Below are positions 54,331 to 64,000 of a DNA stretch of 64,000 bases, in pieces. Positions within the stretch are counted from its first letter, which is position 1, and every line of letters begins with the position of its first letter. The notes below the pieces were generated by a model. The model was not told the DNA's origin, searched no databases, and saw only the letters and a program-made list of their open reading frames with translations. A program made the position numbers and the translations under genes. Location: positions 185,949,283 to 186,013,282 of the forward strand of contig JAQMRL010000001.1 of assembly GCA_035578175.1 (NCBI GenBank). The letters run 5' to 3'. This DNA is from Catonia carolina. Taxonomy: Eukaryota; Arthropoda; Insecta; Hemiptera; Achilidae.

Positions 54331-55264
54331 CGAGGTGTGGCTATTAAATAACGAGACTGACGTAAAAATTTTATTTTGACTTTATACATAATCACTTATT
54401 GTCACCTTCAATATATACTCCTTCTTTACCCCTACAACGCTCCATGCGAATTTTCCATTGTTGGAAACAGTGCTGGAAGTCATCTTCTGTCAGCTCCTTC
54501 AGGTCACGTGCCGCTCAAAAATGTTTGAAACGAAGCTCGCAAAATTGTTTGTACTGACACATTTTACGCGATTGAAAATGACCCGAATTTTTTGGAGACG
54601 ATAATAACATGTGATGAAACGTGGTTTTTTACTTATGATCCGGAAATGAAGCGCCAATCCATGCACTGGAAGAGCCGAACTTCACCGAGAGCCAAAAAAG
54701 CTCGAATGAGCAAGTCAAAATTTAAATAAATCAATGATGATTGTTTTTTTTTGATATCCATGAAATTGTGTACCTTCACTGGGTTCCTGAAGGTCAAACA
54801 ATCAATATTACTACCTTGAGGTACTTTCTAAACTATGTCAAAGAGTAAGGAAAAAACGCCCCTAAATGTGGAAGGAAAAATCATGGCTTCTCCACCAAGA
54901 CAATGCGCCAGCTCGTTCCGCGTTATGTGTCAAGAGGTTCCTAGCCAAGTACAGCAACTCAATGTTAAAACATCCACCTTATTCACCAGATCTTGCACCA
55001 TGTGACTTCTACCTGCTCCCTAAGGTGAAATCTGCATTTAAAGGGACAATATTTGAGTCTGTGGAAGCTGTAAAAGAGAAAGCGGCACGTGTCCTGAAGG
55101 AGCTGACAGAAGATGATTTCCAGCACTGTTTCCAGTTATTGAAAATTCACATGGAGCGTTGTAGGGATAGAGAAGGAGTGTAAATTGAAGGTGACAATAA
55201 GTGATTATGTATAAAATAAAAATAAAATTTTAACAACGTCGTCTCGTGATTTAAAGCCACACAG
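54331..55264 (+). mobile_element. Mariner derivative 2 with 185-bp inverted ends
   Basis: TA flanks both ends (54329-54330, 55265-55266). The left arm (54331-54515) is the inverse of the right arm (55081-55264): the outer ~30 bp are mariner terminal repeat, but the next ~150 bp are transposase 3' coding sequence in inverted orientation on the left. The 5' part of the gene that should be there is gone. The body starts at 54516, about 80 bp further upstream in the gene than in derivative 1. No overlap of breakpoints with derivative 1 is seen. Confidence 0.88.
54560..55183 (+). pseudogene. Mariner transposase remnant 2 (D34D, catalytic triad kept)
   Basis: Frames read IENDPNFLETIITCDETW (first Asp), FFTYDPEMKRQSMHWKSRTS, PRAKKARMSKSKF then a stop, and after a frameshift the open frame from 54866: WLLHQDNAPA (second Asp), KRFLAKYSNSMLKHPPYSPD, LAPCDFYLLPKVKSAFKG (third Asp), FESVEAVKEKAARVLKELTE and DDFQHCFQLLK. 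Exactly 34 residues separate the second and third Asp, as in mariner. It matches SETMAR-type mariner transposases. The DNA-binding N-terminus is absent, so it is inactive. Confidence 0.9.
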
Positions 55265-55445
55265 TATATAAATATTTTGTACACCGAAAGGTTCAGCAAA
55301 ATTTTTCGTTCATATTTTAATCTAAAATATTCAAATCCTTTACACAAAATGTCAGAATTTGTAATGAAAACTATTATTTTCATAAAATTACAACGAATCA
55401 TTTGCATATATTTTTATAAAAAATAAAAAAAATAAATTATTTTTC

Positions 55446-55530
55446 CTTTTATTCTTTATTTACAAACTATACAATATATTACAGAATAACCACCGAAAAG
55501 TTTAACTAGGGTTTTGAATAAACAAACGAC
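55446..55530 (-). mobile_element. Isolated Jockey 3' end
   Basis: Aligns with 20564-20645: TTTGTTTATTCAAAA, AGTTAAACTTTT-like block, TATTGTATAGTTT and AATAAAGAAT. Probably the last ~85 bp of the Jockey subfamily at 20564-21313. Confidence 0.6.
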
Positions 55531-55534
55531 CCAT

Positions 55535-56340
55535 AAAAACATATTTTAGCTACGTATTTTATCAGACATAAAGAAAATTAGCTCATATTGTTTAGCCCGA
55601 TTACTAGCTATGTGCACTGTTTTAAACTATTTACCAGTAGAAATTAATGCATTTTGTTATAGTTACATAGAAATTTTCAATGTGATCGATGTGGATTAAT
55701 AAGTTGTATTTTAATATGTATTTACATTGAAACACTAAAAATAAACTAATGAGGAGATTATCCCGAGCTCTTTCGTAGTGAGTTTGCTTTTCAAAGTTTT
55801 TAAATGGCAAAGAAAATTAAAGAAAGCTGATAGCTGGCGTATTTGGGACTTGTTTTTCGAGGAGACTTCTGTCATCTGCTCCAGCTTATATTGAAAAAAA
55901 AAACAAAACTGAAGATTGGTTTGGTAATTGCAGGCTGAAGGTTTTATATTTAACGGATTTAAGAGATTAGATCGGAATTTCCAGGGTTGAGGTGCTGTCC
56001 GGCTGCCTGATATGTTAGCCTTCTGATAGTAAGGAAGAATCTGTCGTGGTGATAGCCAATGTTAGAGGGATCTGACATGACATGGAGAGACTTATATTTT
56101 CACTGATAGAGAATACCAGTACGTATGAAAATTAAAAAAAACAATACCATCATCATCGTTGGTCATAACAATATCTCCGCATAATCAAGTAATGTTATAA
56201 AATAAAAGTAATATTAGAGTAGCCTACATTTTGCAGAACATTTCTCACCTCGGACAGCGAAAATTTTTACTTATAGTTTACAGTTTTTTTAACATTCATT
56301 ATGTTTTCTTTTTTTTGAAGAACCACTGTTAAATGAATGA
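55535..56340. other. AT-rich stretch, weak RT-like patch
   Basis: 55840-56080 is less AT-rich and might be an old RT fragment on the minus strand, but no motif is certain. The remainder is featureless. Confidence 0.3.
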
Positions 56341-56344
56341 ACTT

Positions 56345-56470
56345 GAAATTGGGTTGTAACTTACTGTGTGTAACGTATGAAAATAAGCCGTGCCTGAGGA
56401 AGATTGGAACCCATTACCGCATGATGAGAGGCGAGTAAGTTACCAACTACGCCAATGCGGCCAGCAAACA
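56345..56470 (-). mobile_element. SINE, family S2 (head and core)
   Basis: Minus strand: GGCCGCATTGGCGTAGTTGG (A box), CATCATGCGG, GGGTTCCAATC (B box, mutated) and CAGGCACGGCTTATTTTCAT. The GTCGTCGCTAATGACC core and tail are missing. Confidence 0.8.
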
Positions 56471-56474
56471 CCCA

Positions 56475-57325
56475 ATTTGATCGCTGCTGGTTTGATGGAT
56501 TTTTGAGACGAATTTAGCATGGATATCGAGTGGTGTACACTCAATTCGTGGTATTAACTGGTCACCACACTAAATTACTTTCGCAACCGGTGTAACTTAA
56601 CGCAAAGCAGTTGTTGACTGAACCGGCTCTGTGTCAATAGTTATAAATTTTAAATGTTTCTCGTAGTAATGCACCTTCAATAAATTATTTCAACTCTATG
56701 TAATTACCAACAAATTAGCATATAAACGTACCCTCAGTAGTAATTATGAATATACATTCTCTAATATTGATAGTGTTATGAATTTAGTTATTACATGCTC
56801 CAGGTAATTTACCTGATTATGTTTAATTTATCATACTTATGAAATATGTGTTCGCACTGGTAATTTCAGAGTATTTATACATTTATTTACATAAACATCA
56901 TAATTACATGTACAGTTTCATCTAAACTACTACTGTAATTGTATCATAAAATACAGTTTTAAAGGCAGGAACTTTATAATCATTAGCAATAGAAGGAACG
57001 AACTGGAAGAAAATTTTACAAGTTCACTTATTTAAAAATAAGATATAATATTCAATTCAACTTTGTCAAATCCGGAGCTGTGACGCTGTTTAGATACCGT
57101 GTCATCGCCAATAAATGATTTCATTACTTAAGCGATCTGAAAAATATGTGTTATCATTCCACGTAATTATAAAATCTGGAGTGGCTTTTTTAATTCCTGT
57201 AATATATTTTTTTGTCTTTTATTTTTATTACCCCACTGTAGAATGAGCTGCCCAATTTCCGTTCATGATAATTTAATTTAACGGTCGGTGGGGAATTTTA
57301 TTTTCAGGAGAAGAGAGACTCAGTG
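56475..57325. other. AT-rich stretch, no recognised gene
   Basis: No motif recognised. Confidence 0.4.
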
Positions 57326-57329
57326 TTAC

Positions 57330-57550
57330 ATTTTTCGTTTAGAACTATGGGTGTTCTCCAGTATTCAGATCAAGAAATCTCTGCTCCATTTTTGCTTTTG
57401 ATGTCGCGTGGGAAGTTCCTTATAGCTAGGTCACAGCCTAGCAGGTTGGGATGGTTAACTAGTCGTTCGCAAAATTTACTATAGAAAGACGCGGTTAGTT
57501 CCTTTACTGTCGGAATTTTTAAATCGTTGTGATGGGGTTAATTACTGACA
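57330..57550 (-). pseudogene. Jockey-like ORF2 C-terminal fragment
   Basis: The minus strand reads NPHHNDLKIPTVKELTASFY, SKFCERLVNHPNLLGCDLAI and RNFPRDIKSK. DLKIP-x-V-x-E-x-x-x-x-F and RL-x-x-HPN-LL are the Jockey C-terminal module, also at 21020-21313. A frameshift occurs before the end. Confidence 0.75.
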
Positions 57551-57554
57551 AAAA

Positions 57555-58315
57555 TATTGATTTACTTTTGTTACTTTATTGATTATTTATATATTTTTAT
57601 TAATATTGATTTTACTTTTACTGTATTTTTAAAAAGATATGATATGATTGTACTTTCACCGTTTCACTACTTACAACAACTTCTTGTAAAACAGTTCCGT
57701 TTATTAGGCACTGCTGTTTCACAGATGGTGCAGAATGCTAGTATGTATTCACTATTAATCGTGTCTTTTTAACCTTCTTTTTCAACCAACTACTTTACGT
57801 TGAAAACTGACTCATATTTGGATTCATGAAAAAAATTATGAATATATTTTGTGGAGAAAATCGAATATTCTTACGCATTTCTGAATTTATTTATTTTAAA
57901 CTTCATATATATATATATATATATTTAACAAACACATTTCTGAGAGGCAGAGAAAATACATAATTATATGTTGTATTTGTACCTCCTGGTGTCTGTAAAA
58001 CAGCTAAAAGTTTATCTTTTTTACAAAACGTTCTACCAAGTTATTGCTTTTTGCTGATCAAAACGTTCCGAATACTATAAATCACAATCATTACAGAAAT
58101 CTGATCCTATAATCAACACACAAAAGATATTCAGTAGGTTTTGAAAAATTACATTAATTTTTAATTTAAGGGATATTTAAATATAAGTAAATTATAGCCT
58201 TCAAATTTTAACAAGTGCAGAATACAATAAATATTTAGTACAGTATAATTCAAAACGCAGCTTAGTTAACAACGAAAAATCAACAAGTTAAGTAAAGTTT
58301 AAGAGATTTTAATGT
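57555..58315. other. AT-rich stretch with short (AT)n
   Basis: 57905-57926 is a short AT microsatellite. No other feature is recognised. Confidence 0.4.
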
Positions 58316-58319
58316 GTTA

Positions 58320-58860
58320 GTTAATCGTACTCTCTAACCTACAGTGAAAACAACAGCTGCTTGCTAAAAAAAGAAATTCTCTAGAAAGAAATTTGTTAGA
58401 AAAAGAAATTCGGACGTGTTATTAAAGAAAATTCTATTACCTATTCCGGCCAATGTAGATGGATGGAACTTCTTTGTCTATGGTTCAGCAAAAAAATAAA
58501 ACATAATCGGATTTAATGTTTTAAAATCAATTTTACAGATAATAGTACGGTACATACTTCTTATAACGTACGAAATTCTGTCATAAAAACCTGTACAGTC
58601 GTTTAAACTCAAAATTTAAAATAATATCCATTAAAAGTTAATGTACTCATTTTCATTCAAAACTAATTTATTACACAAATTCAGAAATACGAAATGAACA
58701 TTCTACAATTTACATTCTACCGCAAAATTTTACAAACAGATACTGGAATAGGATCTTGTATAAAACAACATTGAGGTGGTTTCCTCAGTCAAGACAAAAA
58801 CCGGACGTAACCTATACACTTAAATTAACATAAATACTGCTAGTTGTGTTTAAACAAATG
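58320..58860 (+). pseudogene. Jockey-like remnant, sister of 47900-48550
   Basis: 58430-58860 aligns with 48100-48540 (GGCCAATGTAGATGGATGGA versus GGACAATGTGGATGCACGGA, then GATACTGGAATAGGATCT, GTCAAGACAAAAAC and TAAATACTGCTAGTTG). Coding traces are short (AACLLKKEI, RWMELLC). It is very decayed, and is recognised mainly by the pairwise match. Confidence 0.6.
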
Positions 58861-58864
58861 TTAA

Positions 58865-60425
58865 TAATTCTAAATACAATCAAACCATAAAATTTATGTT
58901 TGATCGACTGATTAACATAAAATTTCAAATTTTGTTTTTAAGTGTTTTGTTTTATAGAATTATGAATTTGTAGAATAATCACGATGTAAAATTTCTTAGA
59001 GCCAGGTATATTTATTTTAGTATAGGATTGTAAGTTATAACATCAGTTATTTTCGGTATTCAATGCGATGAGAAATCTAATATGTTATAGAACTATAAAA
59101 TATTGATGTTAGCAATAACTGTTTCAGAAAGAAAAGAAATTTTTATGTTATGTGAAAGTTTTCTGTTCGATAGCGGTATATATTGCAGCAATTAGATGAG
59201 TACAGTTGAGTTAACCGATCTGGATAAAGCAATGGGGATATTCTGGGTTTGCGCTCGAAGGGGAAGACGTGAGAAACTAGGAATGAAATGAGAGCGAAAG
59301 AAAGAGGTTTTATTGCACGGAAGAAAATTCAATTAAAGAAAATTCGGTGAACCAAATATCCTGCAGTTTCCTTACTCTCTTTACTCTCTTCGGTAATTTT
59401 CGCTAGACATTCCTTTTTCTAAACTAAAACATTTTTTAAACTTTTTAAAATATTAAATAGTTTCCTCAAAAATATTTAAGAGAATTCATTAATTTGAAGT
59501 TCAAAGTTTTAATACTCCAAAACATTTACCGAAACTAACTTTATAGAACTAATATAATTTGTAATAATATCTGCACTATGAACTACAGAAAAGATTATAT
59601 AGTAAAGATATTTATTTTTCAGATCAAATAAAAATATTCTTTCAGATTTAATTAAACTTACATCAATTTTAATAATAATTTGATTTTCAACGGTTTCATA
59701 ACAGCCTAAATCTGTTATATGATTTCCTAATATCAAAATATTAAGTGCAGAAAAGTGGAACAGTAATTTAGAAAAATCATCCCCCTAATAAATCATGTCG
59801 TGTGACAGAAACAACTTTTGAATTTCGGTTGAGAAATATTTTGGTAAAATTTATTATGAACTTTTTTGAAACTTCAAATCTTGAGGATAATATCAAATTT
59901 TCGTAATGTTACTAAAATATTTCTGTAATCGTCTTCATCAATAAAGATGTTAATAATTCGTTTTTATATTCCAGCCCTACATAGTTCAAATGTATTTGAA
60001 ATTCTTAAGTACCACCAAATTCTCCATTTTGTTAAAAAAGTTCCATGGGATTTTTTTTGTTGGATAAAATTTTCGTTAATGTATGTACATTCTAACCCTT
60101 AGGCAAAACAAATATTTCTGAATAATACCGATCTTCCGTCCGGAGAACTAAAGCTTAGGCAAACCGGTTTTCGAAAAACTTACATTACTTACTTTTATAA
60201 AAAAAATATAATTATTTTGATAAACATTTCTCACGTAGACATTTATTTATGATACTTTGTAAATTATACTATACCTACACTACTACACTACCATAATAAT
60301 ACAATACTATACTATACTAACTAAACTATACTATATATTTGTGTAAAATTAGAGTATTTTATTTTCACCAAGATGTAAGTGTTAAAATGCACCGTTAAAA
60401 TCCAACAAGAAAAATAGCGAAAGAC
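58865..60425. other. AT-rich stretch, no recognised gene
   Basis: 59150-59380 is slightly more balanced in composition but has no recognised motif. 60270-60340 is a cryptic ACTAT/ACTAC simple sequence. Confidence 0.4.
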
Positions 60426-60429
60426 AAAA

Positions 60430-60665
60430 TAAATTTGTAATAAAGAAAAATAAATTTGATTATATAGACCTACGCTTTTATCGAAAAATGCATACTAAGG
60501 CGTAAATCTTAAAAATCCATTTTTACAGATTTTCATGAAGAAATCCGTTATTAATTAATTAAATGTCACCGCTAACGTAAGCGTTACACAAAGAAATGCT
60601 TAGAATAAAAGTTGTAGGTTTTAAAATTTTCAACAACGTTTATTATATACACTTTTTCTCATAGT
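60430..60665 (+). repeat. P repeat, copy 3 (partial)
   Basis: Aligns with 18315-18480 plus 18690-18750: AAATTTGATTATATA, TACTAAGGC, TTTTTACAGATTTTCATGAA, ACCGCTAA and GTTGTAGGTTTT. It bridges the point where the S2 SINE sits in copy 2, so it is an empty site. It ends before the CA tract. Confidence 0.7.
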
Positions 60666-60669
60666 TCCA

Positions 60670-62288
60670 TATATCATTATTTTCATAGTTTGAAAACAGC
60701 AGTCACCGATGTAACTGAATCCCAAGCAAAACCTTTCGCCATCGGTTATTTGCTAATGAAGTATTTCTGGACCTATAGTTATGAACTTTATTTCTGATTT
60801 TCAAAATATAAAATCAGTTCCTGAGAGTTCGTTTAAATTTTAACCGTTATATTTTTTTTTCTTAAAGTTTGGACTTGTCTAAGAAGATTCAATTGTTTTA
60901 GCCGTTAAAAATTGAGTAAACAAATTATATTCAAGATATAGCCTGTTGGTTATTAAAATTATGGTAATAAGTTTGACAAAAAAACAAGTGAATTAGTTAA
61001 AAAATATAGTAAATTCTTTCTTACATACCCCATTTATATTGTAATAGAATCTAGGCATTATTATTATCTCACAATTGCGTAGAACGATCGTTGAGCTTTT
61101 ACAAAAACCCGTTGCTTCCTTAAAAAGTAGAATATTTTAAAGTCCACTAGAAATTTAATTAATTTTTGTTGGTTAATAATTTTACTTTAATATACCTCTA
61201 AGTTGTGAAAAATTTGTTTTTAATTTCTTTCCAAACCCAGGGAATTTTCTTGTAGTGAAAATTTTAATTATTTAGTGCATTTTAAGAATATAAAATATAA
61301 TATCGTTTTAACAGTAGTTACTTCTGTGATAGAAACTATAAAAAAGTTGAGAAACCAAGATATCTCATAATTTTATGTGTTTGTTAATTCAGTTAAGTAC
61401 TTTCATTAGTTTTTATAATATAAAATCTCTTTATAAATATATTGAATTAAAACATGAAGTTATGAATTAAATTTAAATATTCATTAAGATATACATTTAA
61501 TTAATATATATATGGATTAATTTTAGTTGTCGTTACATAGTTTAGTTGTTGTTCTTGTGATACACAGATCAAATACGGGAAAGCTGTATTGAATATTTTT
61601 GCCTATTACATTCCACAGTTAATAGAACGAATTGATCTGTGTTGTAAGATATAATTTTACCAAGTATAAGACATAGTAGTTTAAAACTCTTATACTCTGA
61701 ATTTCAAATAAATATGGGCTAATCATTCTAGTAGTATCTGTTAGTGTATAGTAATCCTTAAGGAACTAAAACCTTGGGACAACATTTGAGCAAATACTCC
61801 CTGGATTGTCTTTTTAAAGTTTATCCACCGACCGATTTTAATGTATGAGAAACCAAATCCTTAATATATCGGTTTGAAATGTACATTATTCATGCGTTAT
61901 GGAAAAAGATATTTGCTTTAAAGATAAACTCATATCGCATTTGAACAGAACATACTGAAATTTTTATTTTAAAAATTGTTAAATATTTTATTCAGTAAAT
62001 ATCATGTTCTCAGTAAGTTTGAACTGACATAAATCCAACAAAATCAAAGAAGGGATACGTTTTTAACAAAAAACACAGGTAGCCTATGACCCGATTCAAT
62101 TTCTTTGTGAAAATATATATTATGACAAAATGTAACAGTTATACAGAACTGTCACAGTTTTACTGAATGTTCTTAGATTTGTTTTGTACAAATACTTTTA
62201 TGATCACATAAAAATTCTTGATACACCTACGTCGAGAACGAAAAATTGACATCTAAACAATTTTATTAATAATCAAACTTTAGTTTAT
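60670..62288. other. AT-rich stretch, no recognised gene
   Basis: No motif recognised. Confidence 0.4.
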
Positions 62289-62292
62289 AATA

Positions 62293-63074
62293 CAGAGTGA
62301 TTTTTTAGTCCTGTTACCCAATTGTTAATGTCTGGTAATATTTTTCTAAGAAAGGGAAATTTTTTTGTACGAAGTTAGAAGCCTACTCAACCGGTATAGA
62401 TACGGCAGTGTGAGTTCGTTCTCCTTGAGCTGTGTAAAATTTTGTGCCGTTTCCGGTCGTGTTACGAACAGAATGACTTTTACCCTAGAACAATCGCTTG
62501 TTTAAAACTGGAGGCTGAAGCTCTTGGACCAATCGTACGCGATACGGATACAATTTAAAATTTTTAGCAGATTTCTGAACACTCGAATATGACAAACCAA
62601 CTTGCAAGGAAAGTTTCCGTAAATTTTTCCGTGAAAAATTGAGCAATCTTGTTTTCACATTCTCTAAAATGTCATCTGTCAATAGAGTTAATCGACCACT
62701 ACGTTTTCTGTCGCAAACACTTCCTGTCTCTCAAAATCGATTTGTTAGCCTAGAAATTGACATTTTTTCTGGTGGACAAACACCAAAAAATTTAATTTGA
62801 AATGATTCTTTTACACTCGCATACTATTTCGTAGCAAAATATTGTTCAAGAATGAAAACCCGTTGTTGTAGGGTAAAAGACAGTCTGTTCATAACACGAC
62901 CGGAAACGGCACAAAATTTTACACAGCTCAAGGAGAATCACCTTGCACTGCTTTATCTATACTGGTTGAGTAGGGCTACCAACTTTGCGTCACAAAGCTA
63001 AATTTCCCTTTCTTAGAAAAATTAACAGTATCCAGAAATTAACAATTGGGTAAAAGTACTAAAAAATTACTCTG
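62293..63074. mobile_element. Tc1/mariner-type element with ~205-bp inverted ends
   Basis: TA flanks both ends (62291-62292, 63075-63076). The left arm (62293-62493) is the inverse of the right arm (62863-63074): CAGAGTGATTTTTTAGT / CAGAGTAATTTTTTAGT, TTACCCAATTGTTAAT, TTTTCTAAGAAAGGGAAAT, TACTCAACC-GTATAGAT, CTCCTTGAGCTGTGTAAAAT and GTGCCGTTTCCGGTCGTGTT. The right arm includes the transposase start codon and first ~10 codons; the left arm repeats them in inverse orientation. The 3' half of the gene is missing. Confidence 0.88.
62485..62892 (-). pseudogene. Transposase N-terminal half (HTH), Tc1/mariner type
   Basis: The minus strand from ATG 62890-62892 encodes 135 codons in one frame with two stops (codons 23 and 54). 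Landmarks: FTLQQRVFILEQYFATK (1-22), ASVKESFQIKFFGVCPPEK (25-43), ETGSVCDRKRSGR (55-67), LTDDILENVKTRLL, RKNLRKLSLQVGLSYSSVQK (HTH) and YPYRVRLVQELQPP. This is the paired helix-turn-helix N-terminus found in many insect Tc1/mariner-type transposases. The protein ends at 62485 where the gene runs into the left inverted arm; the DDE/D catalytic domain is absent. Confidence 0.85.
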
Positions 63075-63079
63075 TACAA

Positions 63080-64000
63080 TCACTAGGAATGAAAAAGTCC
63101 TATCTATTAACATCATTAATATCATCTATTACGGTATAGTAAAGGCATTATTTACGCTATAAATATTATATCACGTAGGTTTTTCTTTCATTCCTTGCAT
63201 TGAGTAAACCATAGAGAATCAAAACCCAACAAACATTATCAATGATTAAAAAATTATTATTAACATAATTTAATACATTCTTTCTCGTATCCTAGCTCAA
63301 AATTTAATAAAATAGTCACATTTGTAATTTGAATATACTGTAGCTAATTAAAATGTAGTTTAGTATGGTGGTACCGAACTAGCGTACAAGATGCAACCAT
63401 GTGTTTACTACTACAAAAAATATTAGAAAATTAGCCAAAACACAACGTATTATGAAAGATCTAAGATAAGGGTACATTACAACACCGAAAGTCAAATAAA
63501 TTAGATAAGATGTATAAGATACATCACCAATGTACAGAATACCGTAAAAAAAATGACTCAACAAAGATGGAAATGCGTGAATCATAATAATATACATTCG
63601 GTAGATAGATTAGCGCTACGAAAAAATTGTGACAAGGGTAAGTGGCGAGTACTGATGCGATGGGAAATGCCATTGAGAGGCTGTAGGATTAAATTGGATA
63701 AACCGGATTAAACAGAGAAACTAAGAAACAAGGAAACGTGAGGAGACTTATGTTCATATTGGAAAATGGGCTATAAAAAGATAATTGCAACTTTTCTTTG
63801 TAATAAATAGGAAATTTACGAGTAGGCTAACAAAGTATACTCGTAATTTCATAACAAATATAACTATTAAGGAATAACTGTTAAAATCGTTTGAAATTCA
63901 TTGGTAAATATCTTGAATTTATATTCTAGTTTGGTTTCAAACTGTTGAACAGTATGTCATACATCTATAAAATAGTTCTAGTCAAAAAGGTGGAAAAAAT
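63080..64000. other. AT-rich stretch, no recognised gene
   Basis: No motif recognised. The open frame at 63379-63597 is hydrophobic and lacks any family motif. Confidence 0.4.

Noticed and set aside
1..64000. CRISPR arrays, operons, riboswitches, bacterial terminators
   Set aside because: The sequence is animal nuclear DNA; tandem repeats seen are microsatellites or a 163-bp minisatellite without spacers.
1..64000. Integrated viral sequence
   Set aside because: All RT and integrase-like signals are non-LTR retrotransposon or DNA transposon proteins. No capsid, envelope or viral polymerase motif was seen.

Overview
This is AT-rich nuclear DNA of an animal, almost certainly an insect with a large, transposon-rich genome. 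No intact host gene is obvious. What can be read is mostly wreckage of mobile elements of arthropod type: Jockey-like and other APE-class non-LTR retrotransposons, a D34D mariner, a second Tc1/mariner-type element, pogo/Tigger, PIF/Harbinger and piggyBac-type derivatives, and tRNA-headed SINEs. Nothing looks prokaryotic or viral. The order of insect cannot be fixed from this sequence; a hemimetabolous group such as Hemiptera is only a guess.

Layout. 0-6 kb: Jockey and CR1/L2-like reverse transcriptase (RT) remnants, a detached Jockey 3' UTR, SINEs, and the first copies of a dispersed ~390-bp repeat (called R400 here). 7-8.4 kb and 18-19.3 kb: two copies of one repeat (called P here) with an internal CA microsatellite; one has expanded a 163-bp minisatellite, the other has taken in a SINE. 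9.8-14.2 kb: RT fragments on both strands. 14-20.5 kb: otherwise almost featureless. 20.5-25.5 kb: Jockey C-termini, the youngest-looking insertion in the window (5'-truncated Jockey, 10-bp target duplication, poly(A)), a 1.1-kb element with inverted ends, and SINEs around a 120-nt pure purine tract. 26.7-31 kb: a large palindrome with two ~1.2-kb arms and a 1.8-kb spacer. 32-40 kb: a GC-richer RT island, a deleted pogo/Tigger element, a CR1-like element, a foldback repeat, and a MITE inside an RT gene. 42-49.5 kb: nested DNA transposons (mariner, piggyBac MITE, Harbinger) with SINEs inside two of them. 52-64 kb: R400, a second mariner, a third P copy, and a Tc1-like element with ~200-bp inverted ends.

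Possible host sequence is limited to the minus strand between about 35 and 46 kb. The best candidate is a terminal exon (35181-35335) with a good splice acceptor, encoding a Ser-rich stalk and a hydrophobic segment. A 33-nt exon at 40381-40413 would join it in phase 1. A weak TATA/start-codon/donor combination lies at 46.1 kb. All need transcript evidence.

The most unusual pattern is that three DNA transposons (42462-43345, 54331-55264, 62293-63074) carry ~185-240-bp inverted ends that include transposase coding sequence. In each, one end of the element, with part of the gene, appears to have been copied in inverted orientation over the other end. The two mariners have different breakpoints, so this probably happened more than once.
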